A DNA stretch of 64,000 nucleotides from Streptomyces sp. NBC_01335 (GCF_035953295.1 NZ_CP108370.1:1302001-1366000), one strand, 5' to 3'. Positions 8,505 to 16,987 are shown, numbered from the stretch's first letter. The notes: generated by a model not told the origin, from the sequence alone. Numbers and translations are program-made.

Positions 8505-9395
8505 TCAGCGCGACTCGTCCGGGTCGAAGCTCGCGAAGTAGGCGGCGGCCATGTCCTCGTGGCCGTGACCCTGGGCGGCGGCCCGGGCGAAACGGTCCGC
8601 GCTCGCTGCGGCGCCGTCGAGGCGGACGCCGTACCGCTGACCGGCCTCCACGATCAGGCGGGCGTCCTTCTCGGCCGTGGTCACCGCGAAACTGGCCGGT
8701 TCGAGGCCGCCGTCGAGGATGAGGGCGGACTTGGCGCGCAGATAGCCCATGTCGAGCGGGCCGCCGGCGATGGCGTCGAAGAAGTCCTGCGGGTTCACGC
8801 CGAGTCCCTTGGCGAGCGCCAGGGACTCTCCGGTGGCGGTGGTGGCCGCGATGACCCAGCTGTTGGCGACGAGCTTGAGGCGGGTGGCGCCTCCGTCGGC
8901 CCCGTTCTCGCCCGTCCAGACCGTACGGGCCCCGACCGCGTCCAGCACGGGGGCGACGGAGGCCCGCTGCTCCGCAGGGCCCGCCGCGAGGATCAGCAGC
9001 TGCCCGGCCTCGGCGGGCTGCCGGGTGCCGAGCACCGGTGCGTCGAAGAAGACCAGGCCGTGCTGGTCGGCGTAGGCGGCGAGCTCCTCGACGGCGTCGA
9101 CGCCCACGGTGGTCGACTGCACCCAGGCGGTGCCGGAACGGAGCGCGGGGGCCGCCTGTCGCATGACCTCCGCCACCGCCGCCCCGTCGTGCAGCATCGT
9201 CAGGACCACGTCGGCGCCTTCGACGGCCTCGGCCGGGGTGTCGGCGATCCGCGCGCCGTCCTCGGCCAGCGGCTCGGCCTTGTCCCGGGTGCGGTTCCAG
9301 ACCTGTACGGAGTGTCCGGCGCGGGCGAGGTTGCGGGCCATGGCGGCGCCCATGATCCCGGTGCCCAGAACGCTGACGGTCAGTGTGTCGGTCAT
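8505..9395 (-). CDS. NAD(P)-dependent beta-hydroxyacid dehydrogenase (HIBADH/GLYR family)
   Basis: A 296-residue enzyme of the 3-hydroxyisobutyrate dehydrogenase family, predicted to oxidise a beta-hydroxyacid or reduce the matching semialdehyde. The Rossmann fingerprint VLGTGIMGAAMARNLARAG is at residues 7-25, the substrate-binding region (FDAPVLGTRQPAEAG) near 120-135, and the catalytic lysine in RLKLVANSW near 170. ATG 9395 is preceded by AGAGAGG. The stop lies one base before the end of the LRV-like gene's coding span (stop at 9481) only in the sense that the two genes are neighbours on the same strand; no operon can be proven. Confidence 0.88.
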   Translation of the reverse strand: MTDTLTVSVLGTGIMGAAMARNLARAGHSVQVWNRTRDKAEPLAEDGARIADTPAEAVEGADVVLTMLHDGAAVAEVMRQAAPALRSGTAWVQSTTVGVDAVEELAAYADQHGLVFFDAPVLGTRQPAEAGQLLILAAGPAEQRASVAPVLDAVGARTVWTGENGADGGATRLKLVANSWVIAATTATGESLALAKGLGVNPQDFFDAIAGGPLDMGYLRAKSALILDGGLEPASFAVTTAEKDARLIVEAGQRYGVRLDGAAASADRFARAAAQGHGHEDMAAAYFASFDPDESR

Positions 9396-9480
9396 GGTCG
9401 GAGTCGGCCTCTCTGCCGGGTGGAACACGGACGGTGACGCGGTGGCGCCTTCAGCCGGCGCCGGCGCCCCCACCCGCACG

Positions 9481-9957
9481 TTACGTGGTGCCGCGGAGTC
9501 CGGGGAGGACGGGCGGCGGGAGGCGGCGGGCCATCTCGGCCACCGGCAGGGCGGGGTTGGCCGCGGCAGCCCTGGCCGGTTCGTGGTCCGGGTGGTCGAG
9601 CAGCCCGACGAGCACGGGCAGAGGCAGGGCCGGGTGGCGGGCCGCCTCGATGCGTACCCGCGAGTCCGCCAGGCAGGCGACCAGCGAGGCCGGGGTCGCC
9701 CCGGGGCGGCCGGCCACCGCGCGGAGCACCTTGCGTACGGGCGGGGTGCGCAGGGCCAGTTCCTCCAGGAACTCGGGCGAGGCGTCCGGGTTCTCGGCCA
9801 CCCGCCCCGCCACCTGGGCCCCGAAGCGCGTGGTCATCGCGCGCAGCACCGCCTCGGAGAGCCCGGGGTGCGGGGCCACCGCGCGGACCACCTTGGCGTC
9901 GGGGTCGGCGGCGAGCCGGTCGCGGATCCGGTCCGGCAGGTCGTGGCGCTCGGCCAC
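9481..9957 (-). CDS. leucine-rich-repeat-variant (LRV)/HEAT-like small protein
   Basis: A 158-residue helical repeat protein. Units such as VRAVAPHPGLSEAVLRAM, VAENPDASPEFLEEL, VAGRPGATPASLVACL and AARHPALPLPVLVGLL repeat with a period of about 24 residues, each carrying N/HP followed by a leucine-rich helix. This fits LRV-type protein-binding repeats. GTG 9957 is the only normal start before an upstream in-frame stop at about 10056, but it has no ribosome binding site. The in-frame sequence upstream (RPDNRALVAERHD) continues the repeat pattern, so a non-standard start or truncation is possible. Confidence 0.65.
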   Translation of the reverse strand: MAERHDLPDRIRDRLAADPDAKVVRAVAPHPGLSEAVLRAMTTRFGAQVAGRVAENPDASPEFLEELALRTPPVRKVLRAVAGRPGATPASLVACLADSRVRIEAARHPALPLPVLVGLLDHPDHEPARAAAANPALPVAEMARRLPPPVLPGLRGTT

Positions 9958-10112
9958 CAGGGCCCGGTTATCCGGTCGTCGGATGGTCCGCGTGCCCGCT
10001 CCGGGCAGCCGGGCCTGGCTGGAACGGTCGTCGCGGCCGACGCGGCCGGGCGTTCACAGCTCCGCCCGGCCGCCCGAGGTGTGCCGGCGGCCGGGCGGTG
10101 GTGGAGCGTGGA

Positions 10113-10517
10113 TCAGGAGTCGGTCTTCTCGGCGCGCGCGGCGCGTTCGGCGTTCCGCTCCTTGATGCGGACGGCCTCCTTGCGCACGTCCGCCTGGGTG
10201 GCGCGCTCGGCGCTCAGCCACTCCGGCATCTCGTTCTTGAGGGCGTCGATCTGCTCGGTGGTGAGCGGCTCGGTCACGCCTCCGCGGGCCAGGCCGGAGA
10301 TGGAGACGCCCAGCTTGGCGGCGACGACCGGGCGGGGGTGCGGGCCGTTGCGGCGCAGCTCTTCCAGCCAGGCCGGCGGTTCGGCCTGCAGCGCGTTGAA
10401 CTCGCCGCGCGAGACCACACCCTCCTGGAACTCGGCGGGGGTGGCTTCGAGGTACACACCCAGCTTCTTCGCCGCGGTGGCGGGCTTCATCGTCTGGGGT
10501 GTCTGGTGCGAGGTCAT
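10113..10517 (-). CDS. DUF5997 family protein
   Basis: A 134-residue soluble protein that I recognise as the actinobacterial DUF5997 family. It has a helical core (TAAKKLGVYLEATPAEFQ near residues 13-30, PAWLEELRRNGPHPRPVVAAKLGVS near 48-72) and a charged C-terminal helix (KEAVRIKERNAERAARAEK). The KLGVS-GLAR segment resembles a small helix-turn-helix, but DNA binding is only a guess. TACTCT lies six bases upstream of ATG 10517 (box 10524-10529), so translation is probably leaderless. It diverges from the LysR-like protein at 10640, a recurrent pairing in Streptomyces. Confidence 0.78.
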   Translation of the reverse strand: MTSHQTPQTMKPATAAKKLGVYLEATPAEFQEGVVSRGEFNALQAEPPAWLEELRRNGPHPRPVVAAKLGVSISGLARGGVTEPLTTEQIDALKNEMPEWLSAERATQADVRKEAVRIKERNAERAARAEKTDS

Positions 10518-10639
10518 GTGTCAAGAGTAGCGAGCGTGCGCGAGGCCGCCGACCACACCGGTCGCCGAAGGGCGGGGCGGCGGCGCCCGGGCCATGATCC
10601 GGACGAGAGGCCCTGGCCCGGGGCCGGTAACCTGGCGGG

Positions 10640-11428
10640 GTGACTGGCTCCGACGCACCCCCCTCGTTCCGCCTTGCCTACGTACCGGGCGTGACGCCTT
10701 CCAAGTGGGTGCGCATCTGGAAAGAGCGCTTCCCCCTCATTCCCCTGGAGCTGGTCTCCGTGCCGTCCGGCGAGGCCCCGGCGCTGCTGCTGGACGGTGG
10801 CGCCGACGCGGGCTTCGTACGGATGCCGGTCGGGCGCGAGGAGCTCAGCGCGATCCCGCTGTACACCGAGACCACGGTGGTGGTGATCCCCAAGGACCAC
10901 CTGCTGGCGGCCGCGGATGAGGTGTCCACCGAGGACCTCGCGGAGGACATCGTGCTCCACCCGCTCGACGACTCGCTCGGTTGGGAGCGCCCGCCGGGTC
11001 TGCCCGCGTTCGAGCGGCCGGAGACGACGGAGGACGCGGTGGCGCTGGTCGCGGCGGGGATCGGTCTGCTGGTCGTCCCGCAGTCGCTCGCCCGGCTCCA
11101 CCACCGCAAGGACCTCACCTACCGGACGATGACGGACGTCCCGGAGTCGCGCATCGCGCTCGCGTGGCCGGAGGAGAAGACGACCGAGAGGGTCGAGGAC
11201 TTCATCGGCATCGTCCGGGGCCGCACGGTGAACAGCTCCCGCGGGCGTACTCCCACTCCCCCGCAGCCCAAGCAGGAGAAGCGGGCGGCCGCCGGTGCCC
11301 GTCGCGGCGCCGGCGCGGGCAAGCCGTCGGCCCGCAACCCGCGGGGCGGCTCGGGAGGCGGCGCCAAGGGTGGCAAGAGCGCCGGCGGGGCCAAGGGAGC
11401 CAAGCGCGGAAAGCCGCGCGGCCGGTAG
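10640..11428 (+). CDS. LysR-type substrate-binding domain protein without HTH, basic tail
   Basis: A 262-residue protein whose first 200 residues match the periplasmic-binding-like effector domain of LysR regulators (FRLAYVPGVTPSKW; VALVAAGIGLLVVPQSLARL), but it starts directly at that domain, with no winged helix-turn-helix. The last 55 residues are a disordered, strongly basic Gly/Ala/Lys/Arg tail (GGAKGGKSAGGAKGAKRGK). TAACCT at 10628-10633 is six bases before GTG 10640, predicting a leaderless mRNA. The basic tail could bind nucleic acid non-specifically; this is inference. It diverges from the DUF5997 gene. Confidence 0.82.
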   Translation: MTGSDAPPSFRLAYVPGVTPSKWVRIWKERFPLIPLELVSVPSGEAPALLLDGGADAGFVRMPVGREELSAIPLYTETTVVVIPKDHLLAAADEVSTEDLAEDIVLHPLDDSLGWERPPGLPAFERPETTEDAVALVAAGIGLLVVPQSLARLHHRKDLTYRTMTDVPESRIALAWPEEKTTERVEDFIGIVRGRTVNSSRGRTPTPPQPKQEKRAAAGARRGAGAGKPSARNPRGGSGGGAKGGKSAGGAKGAKRGKPRGR

Positions 11429-11444
11429 CGGGAGCGCGCGGAAA

Positions 11445-11506
11445 GCCGGCCGTACGTGACGCCGGTCGTACGTGACGCCGGCCGTAGTGACGCCGGCCGT
11501 ACGCAC
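11445..11506. repeat. four tandem copies of a 16-base unit
   Basis: The units are 11445-11460, 11461-11476, 11477-11491 (one base shorter) and 11492-11506. The consensus is GCCGGYCGTACGTGAC. It lies just after the LysR-like gene. It could form alternating hairpins and act as a terminator, or be slipped-strand duplication. Confidence 0.7.
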
Positions 11507-11574
11507 GCGGCGGTCCTGGCTTCCGGGGCGACGGCCCGTACCGCCCCGGGCGCCCGCTCGTTACGCTCGCCGCC

Positions 11575-11940
11575 ATGGGCGTTCTCCTGCCGTTGCTGAT
11601 CGTTGCCGGATGTCTGGCCGCCGTCATGGGCCTCCTCGGGTTGCTCGCGGCCCGGGTACGGCGCCGGGGGACGGCCGGGGCCGCGATCGGGGCGGCCCTC
11701 GCGTCGTACGAGGAGGCGTTCCGTACCACGTCGTACGCCGCTCACCAGGAGATACGCGCCCAGGCCGACCGGCAGGCCCCGCTGCCGTCCCCGGACGGCG
11801 ACCGGCGCCCCACGACGCCGGAGTACGCGCCCGGGGACCGTACCGGGCGGCCATTCGGGCGCAGCTCCCGAACGGGGCGGCGGGGGCCTTTCGGCCTCGG
11901 GCGCGCCCGGCCGCGAGGCGGGCGTTCGGGCGGGCGCTGA
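11575..11940 (+). CDS. small membrane-anchored hypothetical protein
   Basis: A 121-residue protein with one N-terminal hydrophobic segment ([23 protein letters not shown] split over residues 3-25) followed by RVRRRG, suggesting an anchored protein with a cytoplasmic C-terminus. The rest is charged and disordered and ends in an Arg/Gly-rich tail ([15 protein letters not shown]). TACGCT (11562-11567) is seven bases upstream of ATG 11575, consistent with a leaderless transcript. I do not recognise a family. Confidence 0.6.
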   Translation: MGVLLPLLIVAGCLAAVMGLLGLLAARVRRRGTAGAAIGAALASYEEAFRTTSYAAHQEIRAQADRQAPLPSPDGDRRPTTPEYAPGDRTGRPFGRSSRTGRRGPFGLGRARPRGGRSGGR

Positions 11941-12041
11941 GGCGCGCGGCGGGCGGTCGGTTCCGCGAGCGGCGGGGCCGTCGAGCCCCCGGGGGGACCC
12001 CTCTGCGCGAGACCCGGGCCGAGAAGTGTCAGGATGGTTGT

Positions 12042-12539
12042 ATGACCATCAAGGCTTACTTCGACATCACCATCAACGACGAGCCCGCCGGGCGGATCAC
12101 GTTCAACCTCTTCGAGGACGTCGTCCCGAAGACCGTGGAGAACTTCCGCGCCCTCGCCACCGGCGAGAAGGGCTTCGGCTACGCGGGCTCCTCCTTCCAC
12201 CGCGTCATCCCGGACTTCATGCTCCAGGGCGGCGACTTCACCCGTGGCGACGGCACGGGCGGCAAGAGCATCTACGGCGAGAAGTTCGCGGACGAGAACT
12301 TCAAGCTCACGCACAACAAGGCGGGCCTGCTCTCGATGGCCAACGCCGGCCGGAACACCAACGGCTCGCAGTTCTTCATCACCACCGTCCTGACCCCGTG
12401 GCTCGACGGCAAGCACGTCGTCTTCGGTGAGGTCGCGGACGAGGACAGCATGAAGCTGGTCCAGAAGATCGAGTCCCTGGGCTCCCAGAGCGGCCGCACC
12501 TCGGCGAAGATCACCATCGCGGAGAGCGGCGTCCTCTAA
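12042..12539 (+). CDS. ppiA: cyclophilin-type peptidyl-prolyl cis-trans isomerase
   Basis: A 165-residue cytoplasmic single-domain cyclophilin that catalyses cis-trans isomerisation of proline bonds during folding. Active-site signatures are present: [15 protein letters not shown] (residues about 48-62, with the catalytic Arg), TRGDGTGG, and GSQFFITT near 108-115, plus LDGKHVVFG containing the usual histidine. There is no signal peptide. ATG 12042 follows AGGATGG. The length is standard. A short tandem repeat begins right after the stop. Confidence 0.96.
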   Translation: MTIKAYFDITINDEPAGRITFNLFEDVVPKTVENFRALATGEKGFGYAGSSFHRVIPDFMLQGGDFTRGDGTGGKSIYGEKFADENFKLTHNKAGLLSMANAGRNTNGSQFFITTVLTPWLDGKHVVFGEVADEDSMKLVQKIESLGSQSGRTSAKITIAESGVL

Positions 12540-12553
12540 GGATTCCGTCCGAG

Positions 12554-12609
12554 GAATCCGGTTCGGGGATTCCGGTTCGGGGATTCCGGTTCGGGGATTC
12601 CGGTTCGGA
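12554..12609. repeat. four tandem copies of a 14-base unit
   Basis: Units of GATTCCGGTTCGGG start at 12554, 12568, 12582 and 12596, with only single-base changes at the two ends. The repeat separates ppiA from the convergent DinB gene. With the preceding GGATTCCG and GGAATCC it can fold into hairpins. Confidence 0.8.
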
Positions 12610-12686
12610 GACGCGCGGGTGGGCGGGAGACCGTCGGCCCGCGCGTCTTTCGTTCTCCGGTTCCCCTGGCGCCCGCACTTCCCCCA

Positions 12687-13232
12687 CTACAGCCCCACGG
12701 CGCCGTCGACCCCCTGGCGCAGCAGGTCGGCGTGGCCGTTGTGGCGCGCGTACTCCTCCACCATGTGCAGCATGACCCACCGGAGCGAGACCCGCCCCTG
12801 CCAGGGGTCGACGGCGGAGACGTCGAGATCCGCGGCTTCGGCGACGAACCGTTCCGCGAAGTCGACCTCCTCGCGCCAGGCCCGCCAGGCTTCCTCCGTA
12901 CGGGCGGCGTCGGGCACGGCGCGGTCGAACGCGCTGTCCGGCTCGTCCACCGTGGAGAAGGGCGCTGGTCCGTCATGGCCGGCCAACCGCAGCCGGAACC
13001 AACGGTGTTCGACGTCGGCGAGGTGCCGGACGAGTCCCAGCAGGGACAGGCCGGAGAAGTCCACGGACCGCAGGGCCATGGCTTCGGCGTCGAGCCCGGA
13101 GCACTTCAGGACCAGGGTCTCCCGCTGGCGGCGCAGGGACGCGGCGAGCATGGTCCGCTCGTCGCTCAGCGTCGGGACCTCTGCCCGTGGGTCACTTCCA
13201 GGATCGGTGAACATCTCCGCAAACCGTTGCAT
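12687..13232 (-). CDS. DinB/DUF664 family protein
   Basis: A 181-residue four-helix-bundle protein of the DinB superfamily (DUF664), whose members are metal-dependent, often thiol-transferase-like enzymes. Three conserved histidine regions appear: LVRHLADVEHRWF (near residue 66), WVMLHMVEEYARHNGHADLLRQ (near 152) and the intervening acidic segments. In actinobacteria many relatives use mycothiol, but that is not shown here. The usual C-terminal GVDGAVG ending is present. It is convergent with ppiA. Confidence 0.82.
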   Translation of the reverse strand: MQRFAEMFTDPGSDPRAEVPTLSDERTMLAASLRRQRETLVLKCSGLDAEAMALRSVDFSGLSLLGLVRHLADVEHRWFRLRLAGHDGPAPFSTVDEPDSAFDRAVPDAARTEEAWRAWREEVDFAERFVAEAADLDVSAVDPWQGRVSLRWVMLHMVEEYARHNGHADLLRQGVDGAVGL

Positions 13233-13315
13233 GTCCGGGATTGTGGCCGATGTGCACCCTCCGTCGCAGGAGTTTCACCCTTCCCGTGCAGCTGAAGCAG
13301 GAGGCAGGAGGCACA

Positions 13316-13891
13316 TCATGAGGCCGGTGGTTCCAGGCAGAGGCTCCAGCGGCCGGGTTGCCCGGCGAGGGTGACGGCGGAGAGCGGGCGCACGTCGATG
13401 TTCCAGTACGCCGACGGCGGGGCCTTCAACGCGTAGACGAGGATCGCGCGGACCACGGCGGGTTCGGCCACCGCGACGATGGAACCGCCGTCGAAGGGGC
13501 GGGTGTCGAGCCAGTGGCCGATGCGCCCGATGAAGCCGAGCAGCGGCTCGCCGCCGTGCGGTGCGGACCGGGGATCGGCCAGCCACGCGTCTACGGCGGC
13601 GGGCTCGCGGGCCGCGACCTCCGCCAGGGTCATGCCCCGCCAGCGCCCCATGTCGCAGTCGCGCAGGTCGGGTTGGGCCATGGGGGCGTACCCGAGAGCG
13701 GCACCGGTGGCCCGGCTCCGGGGGGTCGGCGCGCAGTAGCGGAGGTCGGCCGCGCCGAGCGGGACCAGCGCGTGGGCGACGAGTTGCACCTCATGCCATC
13801 CGGTGTGGTCCAGCGGACGGTCGTCGTCGAAGCGCTCGGCGAGCAGGGACGAGCTTCGCGCTGCCGCCACGAGGGAAACCCGAACACTCAT
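13316..13891 (-). CDS. histidine phosphatase-fold protein lacking the catalytic histidines
   Basis: A 191-residue protein with the fold signature of the histidine phosphatase superfamily: a DRPLDHTGWHEVQLVAHAL helix, YCAPTPRSRATGAALG and the GGEPLLGFIGRIGHWL region. The RHG motif that should carry the phosphoacceptor histidine reads AARSSS, and the second catalytic histidine position reads AVAEPAVVRA. It is therefore probably not a phosphatase. ATG 13891 is favoured because it begins at the first beta strand (VRVSLVAAARSSS); in-frame starts further upstream exist. Similar degenerate proteins are known in other Streptomyces. Confidence 0.75.
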   Translation of the reverse strand: MSVRVSLVAAARSSSLLAERFDDDRPLDHTGWHEVQLVAHALVPLGAADLRYCAPTPRSRATGAALGYAPMAQPDLRDCDMGRWRGMTLAEVAAREPAAVDAWLADPRSAPHGGEPLLGFIGRIGHWLDTRPFDGGSIVAVAEPAVVRAILVYALKAPPSAYWNIDVRPLSAVTLAGQPGRWSLCLEPPAS

Positions 13892-13956
13892 GGCCGCGAT
13901 GGTGAGGCCGCCGACCCTCGGGGTCAAGGGGGCCTGCATCAAAGGGAGTTGACGAT

Positions 13957-14388
13957 CTAACGGTTGACCAGAGTCATCCACTTTCCGGGCTCCTCCAGCT
14001 CTCGGAAGCCGACCTTCCCGTACACCCCGTGGGCGTCGCCCGTGGAAAGCAGGATCCTGCCGACACCGGCCGGGGCGAGGTGGTCGCGGACCGCTTCGGC
14101 CAGCCGGACGCCGAGTCCCCGCCCGCGGGCCACCGGGGCGACGTAGACGTCACAGAGCCAGGCGAAGGTGACGTGGTCGGTGACCACCCGGGCGTACCCG
14201 ACCTGGGTTCCGGAACTCCTTTCGTACACACCGAAGTTGAGTGAGGCAGCGATGGCCGCGTCCTGCTTGGCGCGACTGCGCCCGAGCGCCCAGTAGGCGT
14301 CGGTGGAGAGCCAGTGGTGAATACGGGCCGGGTCGAGCCGGGCGGGGTCGGTCGAGATGTCGTAGTCCTGCGTGATCGTTTCGGTCAT
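13957..14388 (-). CDS. GNAT family N-acetyltransferase
   Basis: A 143-residue acetyl-CoA-dependent acyltransferase. The central strand-helix motif VAPVARGRGLGVRLAEAV carries the pyrophosphate-binding R-G-x-G-x-R/L pattern (about residues 87-104). The N-terminus (YDISTDPARLDPARIHHWL) resembles the group annotated as small-molecule or aminoglycoside-type GNATs. TAGCCT lies six bases upstream of ATG 14388 (box 14395-14400), so the mRNA is probably leaderless. It may be cotranscribed with the phosphatase-like gene 65 bases downstream. The substrate is unknown. Confidence 0.88.
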   Translation of the reverse strand: MTETITQDYDISTDPARLDPARIHHWLSTDAYWALGRSRAKQDAAIAASLNFGVYERSSGTQVGYARVVTDHVTFAWLCDVYVAPVARGRGLGVRLAEAVRDHLAPAGVGRILLSTGDAHGVYGKVGFRELEEPGKWMTLVNR

Positions 14389-14476
14389 GGGCCCAGGCTA
14401 GAACAGCACTCCGGACCGGCCCAGCCGTTTCCGGTGCACGCGGCACCACCGGTCACACCCGGGGAACCCCCACCGC

Positions 14477-15919
14477 TCACCGCGTGTCGTACGCGATGCG
14501 CAGCCGCCTGACCCCTTCCGCGATCTCGCCCGCGCCGGAGGCGGCCGCGAAGCTGATCCGGACCTGCGCGGAGGGCGGTTCGGCGCAGAAGTACGGGCGC
14601 CCGGGGGCCACGGCGACCCCGGCCCGCAGGGCGCCGGTGACGAACGCGGCCTCGTCCGCACCGCTGCCGCCCCCGCCGGGGACGCGCAGCCAGAGGCTGC
14701 CGCCGCCGGACGGCACGTACGGCAGGTCGAGTTCGGGCAGCGAGCGGCGGAGCTCACCGGCGAGCAGGGTGCGACGCCGGGCCAACTCCCCTGCCACGAA
14801 GCGCAGATGGGTACCCCAGGCTGGAGATCCGACCAGTTCGAGTGCGGCTTCCTGGAGTGGCCTGGGCACGAAGAAGCTGTCCACGACCTGGATCGCGCGC
14901 AGCCGTTCCAGCACCGGGCCGCGCGCGGCGAGCGCGCCGACGCGCAGACTGGGCGAGGTGACCTTGGTGAGCGAACAGACGTGGACGACCACCCCGTCCG
15001 GATCGTCGGCGGCCAGCGGCGGCGGCAGGGGGCCCGCGTCCTCGTGGGCGAGGCGGCGGGCGAAGTCGTCCTCCACCACGAACGCGCCCGCGGCCCGAGC
15101 GATCCGCCGCACCTCGGCCCTCCGCTCGGGGTGGAGTACCGCCCCCGTGGGGTTCTGGAAGAGCGGCTGGCAGACGAAGACCCGCGCCCCGGTGGCACGG
15201 AACGCCGCGTCCAGCAGTTCGGGGCGCACGCCGTCCGCGTCCACCGGTACAGGGACGGGCCGCAGCCCGGCGGCCCGGGCGACGGCCAGCATGCCGGGGT
15301 AGGTCGGCGACTCGACGAGCACCGGAGCCCCGGGCGGGGCGAGCGCGCGCAGCGCGGTGGCCAGCGCGCCCTGGCCGCCCGCCGTGATCAGGACGTCGGC
15401 CGCGCCGACGCCGGGTCCGATCTCGCGGGCGAACCAGGCGCGCAGTTCGGGCAGCCCGTCCACGGGCGGCCGGTCCCAGGCACCGGGACGGCGGCCGGCC
15501 CGCGCGAGGGCTGCGGCCAGGGCCCGTTCGGGCTGGAGGGTGGGGTGGAGATAGCCGCCGTTGAACTCGATGACGCCCGGCGGGGGCGCGGCGAGCGTGA
15601 CGAGGACCCCCGAGGCGTCGACGGTACGGGGCACCACCTCGGGCCCGCCGTCCCCGCTGAGCGAGACCTCCTGCCAGGACGTGTCGCCCGGGGCCGGGGC
15701 AGTCGTACGCGGCTGGGCACGGAAGGCCCCGGCGCCGGGCCGGGTGACGACCAGCCCCTCGGCGGCCAGTTGGGCGAGGGCCCGGGTGACGGTGACCGGG
15801 CTGACCCGGAAGCGCTCGACGAGAGCACGGCTCGACGGCAGCTTTCCACCCGGTGAGTAGCGGTCCAGCTCTTGGCGCAGGGATTTCGCCAACTCACCCA
15901 CACTGCTACGCTCTTCCAT
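14477..15919 (-). CDS. MocR-type GntR/aminotransferase transcriptional regulator
   Basis: A 480-residue fusion of an N-terminal winged helix (GntR type: GKLPSSRALVERFRVSPVTVTRALAQLAAEGLV, residues about 24-56, in shortened quote) with a class I aminotransferase-like PLP domain. The PLP lysine lies in VCSLTKVTSPSLRVG (about residue 308). MocR proteins bind direct repeats and respond to PLP or amino compounds. Its start codon (15917-15919) overlaps that of the divergent EamA gene, and CGATAGCGCT direct repeats lie just upstream. The neighbouring exporter is the likely target. Confidence 0.92.
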   Translation of the reverse strand: MEERSSVGELAKSLRQELDRYSPGGKLPSSRALVERFRVSPVTVTRALAQLAAEGLVVTRPGAGAFRAQPRTTAPAPGDTSWQEVSLSGDGGPEVVPRTVDASGVLVTLAAPPPGVIEFNGGYLHPTLQPERALAAALARAGRRPGAWDRPPVDGLPELRAWFAREIGPGVGAADVLITAGGQGALATALRALAPPGAPVLVESPTYPGMLAVARAAGLRPVPVPVDADGVRPELLDAAFRATGARVFVCQPLFQNPTGAVLHPERRAEVRRIARAAGAFVVEDDFARRLAHEDAGPLPPPLAADDPDGVVVHVCSLTKVTSPSLRVGALAARGPVLERLRAIQVVDSFFVPRPLQEAALELVGSPAWGTHLRFVAGELARRRTLLAGELRRSLPELDLPYVPSGGGSLWLRVPGGGGSGADEAAFVTGALRAGVAVAPGRPYFCAEPPSAQVRISFAAASGAGEIAEGVRRLRIAYDTR

Positions 15920-16943
15920 GAGAGAACACGATAGCGCTATCCGGCTGACCGCGATAGCGCTCACTCCCACCGCCACTCCCCCGGCCCCGACGCCGACCCC
16001 GGCCTCACCTCCGGCCTCGACATCGCCCCCAGCCTCCCAGCCGGCCCCGGCCTCCGAGCGGACCGGCTTCGTCCTCGCCTCCCTCGGCGTCGTCGCCTTC
16101 TCGCTGACCTTCCCCGCCACCGTGTGGGGGCTGGAGAGCTTCGGCCCCTGGTCGCTGGTGGCGCTGCGCAGCGTGCTCGCCGCGTTGGTCGCGGGCACGG
16201 TCCTGCTGGCGGCCCGCATCCCGTGGCCGGGCCGCCGTCACCTGGGCGGGCTGCTGGTCGTGGCGGGCGGAGTGGTGGCGGGGTTCCCGCTGCTGACCAC
16301 GCTCGCGCTGAGGACGACGACCTCCTCGCACTCGGCCGTGGTGGTGGGGCTGCTGCCGCTGACCACGGCGGTGTTCTCGTCCCTGCGCACGGGCACCCGC
16401 CCGCCCCGCGCGTTCTGGATCGCGGCGCTCGCGGGGGCCGCCGTGGTGCTGGCGTTCACGGTCGCCCAGAGCGGCGGCACGGTCTCGGCCGGCGACCTGT
16501 ATCTGTTCGGTTCGCTGGTGGTGTGCGCGGCCGGGTACGCGGAGGGCGGCAGGCTGGCGCGGTCGATGCCCGGCTGGCAGGTGATCGGCTGGGCACTGGT
16601 CCTCTCACTCCCGGTCACGGTGGCGGGCAGCGCGGTCGCGCTGTCGTACGAGCCCGTCACGCTGACCGGGCAAGGGATCGCCGGCCTGGTCTGGCTGGCG
16701 GCCGGGTCCACCTTCATCGGGCTGTACGTCTGGTACCGGGGCATGGCGGAGATCGGTATCCCGCGCGCCAGCCAGCTGCAACTGGCCCAGCCACTGCTGA
16801 CGCTGGTCTGGTCGTTCCTGCTGCTCGGCGAGGAACTCTCCGCGGCCGCCCCGATCGCGGCGGTGGCCGTACTCGTCTGCATCGCGGTGACCCAGCGGGC
16901 GGGCACCCGGCGACCGCGTGAGCGCCACGCCCCGCGGTCATAG
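15918..16943 (+). CDS. EamA/DMT-superfamily exporter
   Basis: A 341-residue integral membrane protein with about ten hydrophobic segments in two EamA repeats (the first from about residue 52, the second from about 192), as in drug/metabolite transporters. The first 48 residues are a Pro/Thr/Ala-rich cytoplasmic extension. ATG 15918 shares its AT with the MocR start on the other strand, and no other start is available before the first membrane segment. TACGCT lies five bases upstream. It is probably controlled by MocR. The exported compound is unknown. Confidence 0.88.
   Translation: MREHDSAIRLTAIALTPTATPPAPTPTPASPPASTSPPASQPAPASERTGFVLASLGVVAFSLTFPATVWGLESFGPWSLVALRSVLAALVAGTVLLAARIPWPGRRHLGGLLVVAGGVVAGFPLLTTLALRTTTSSHSAVVVGLLPLTTAVFSSLRTGTRPPRAFWIAALAGAAVVLAFTVAQSGGTVSAGDLYLFGSLVVCAAGYAEGGRLARSMPGWQVIGWALVLSLPVTVAGSAVALSYEPVTLTGQGIAGLVWLAAGSTFIGLYVWYRGMAEIGIPRASQLQLAQPLLTLVWSFLLLGEELSAAAPIAAVAVLVCIAVTQRAGTRRPRERHAPRS
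15929..15961. promoter_or_regulatory. direct-repeat operator for the MocR regulator
   Basis: CGATAGCGCT occurs at 15929-15938 and 15952-15961, 23 bases apart (about two helical turns). The first copy is part of the palindrome ATAGCGCTAT. On the minus strand TATCGT (15933-15928) sits eight bases before the MocR start. Tandem direct repeats are the usual MocR target. Confidence 0.7.
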
Positions 16944-16987
16944 ACTTGTCGACACAGGGACCGCCGTCCAGGAGGAGGTCGTTCCCG

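Noticed and set aside
11445..12609. CRISPR-like repeats
   Set aside because: The units are contiguous tandem copies without spacers, and no cas genes are present.
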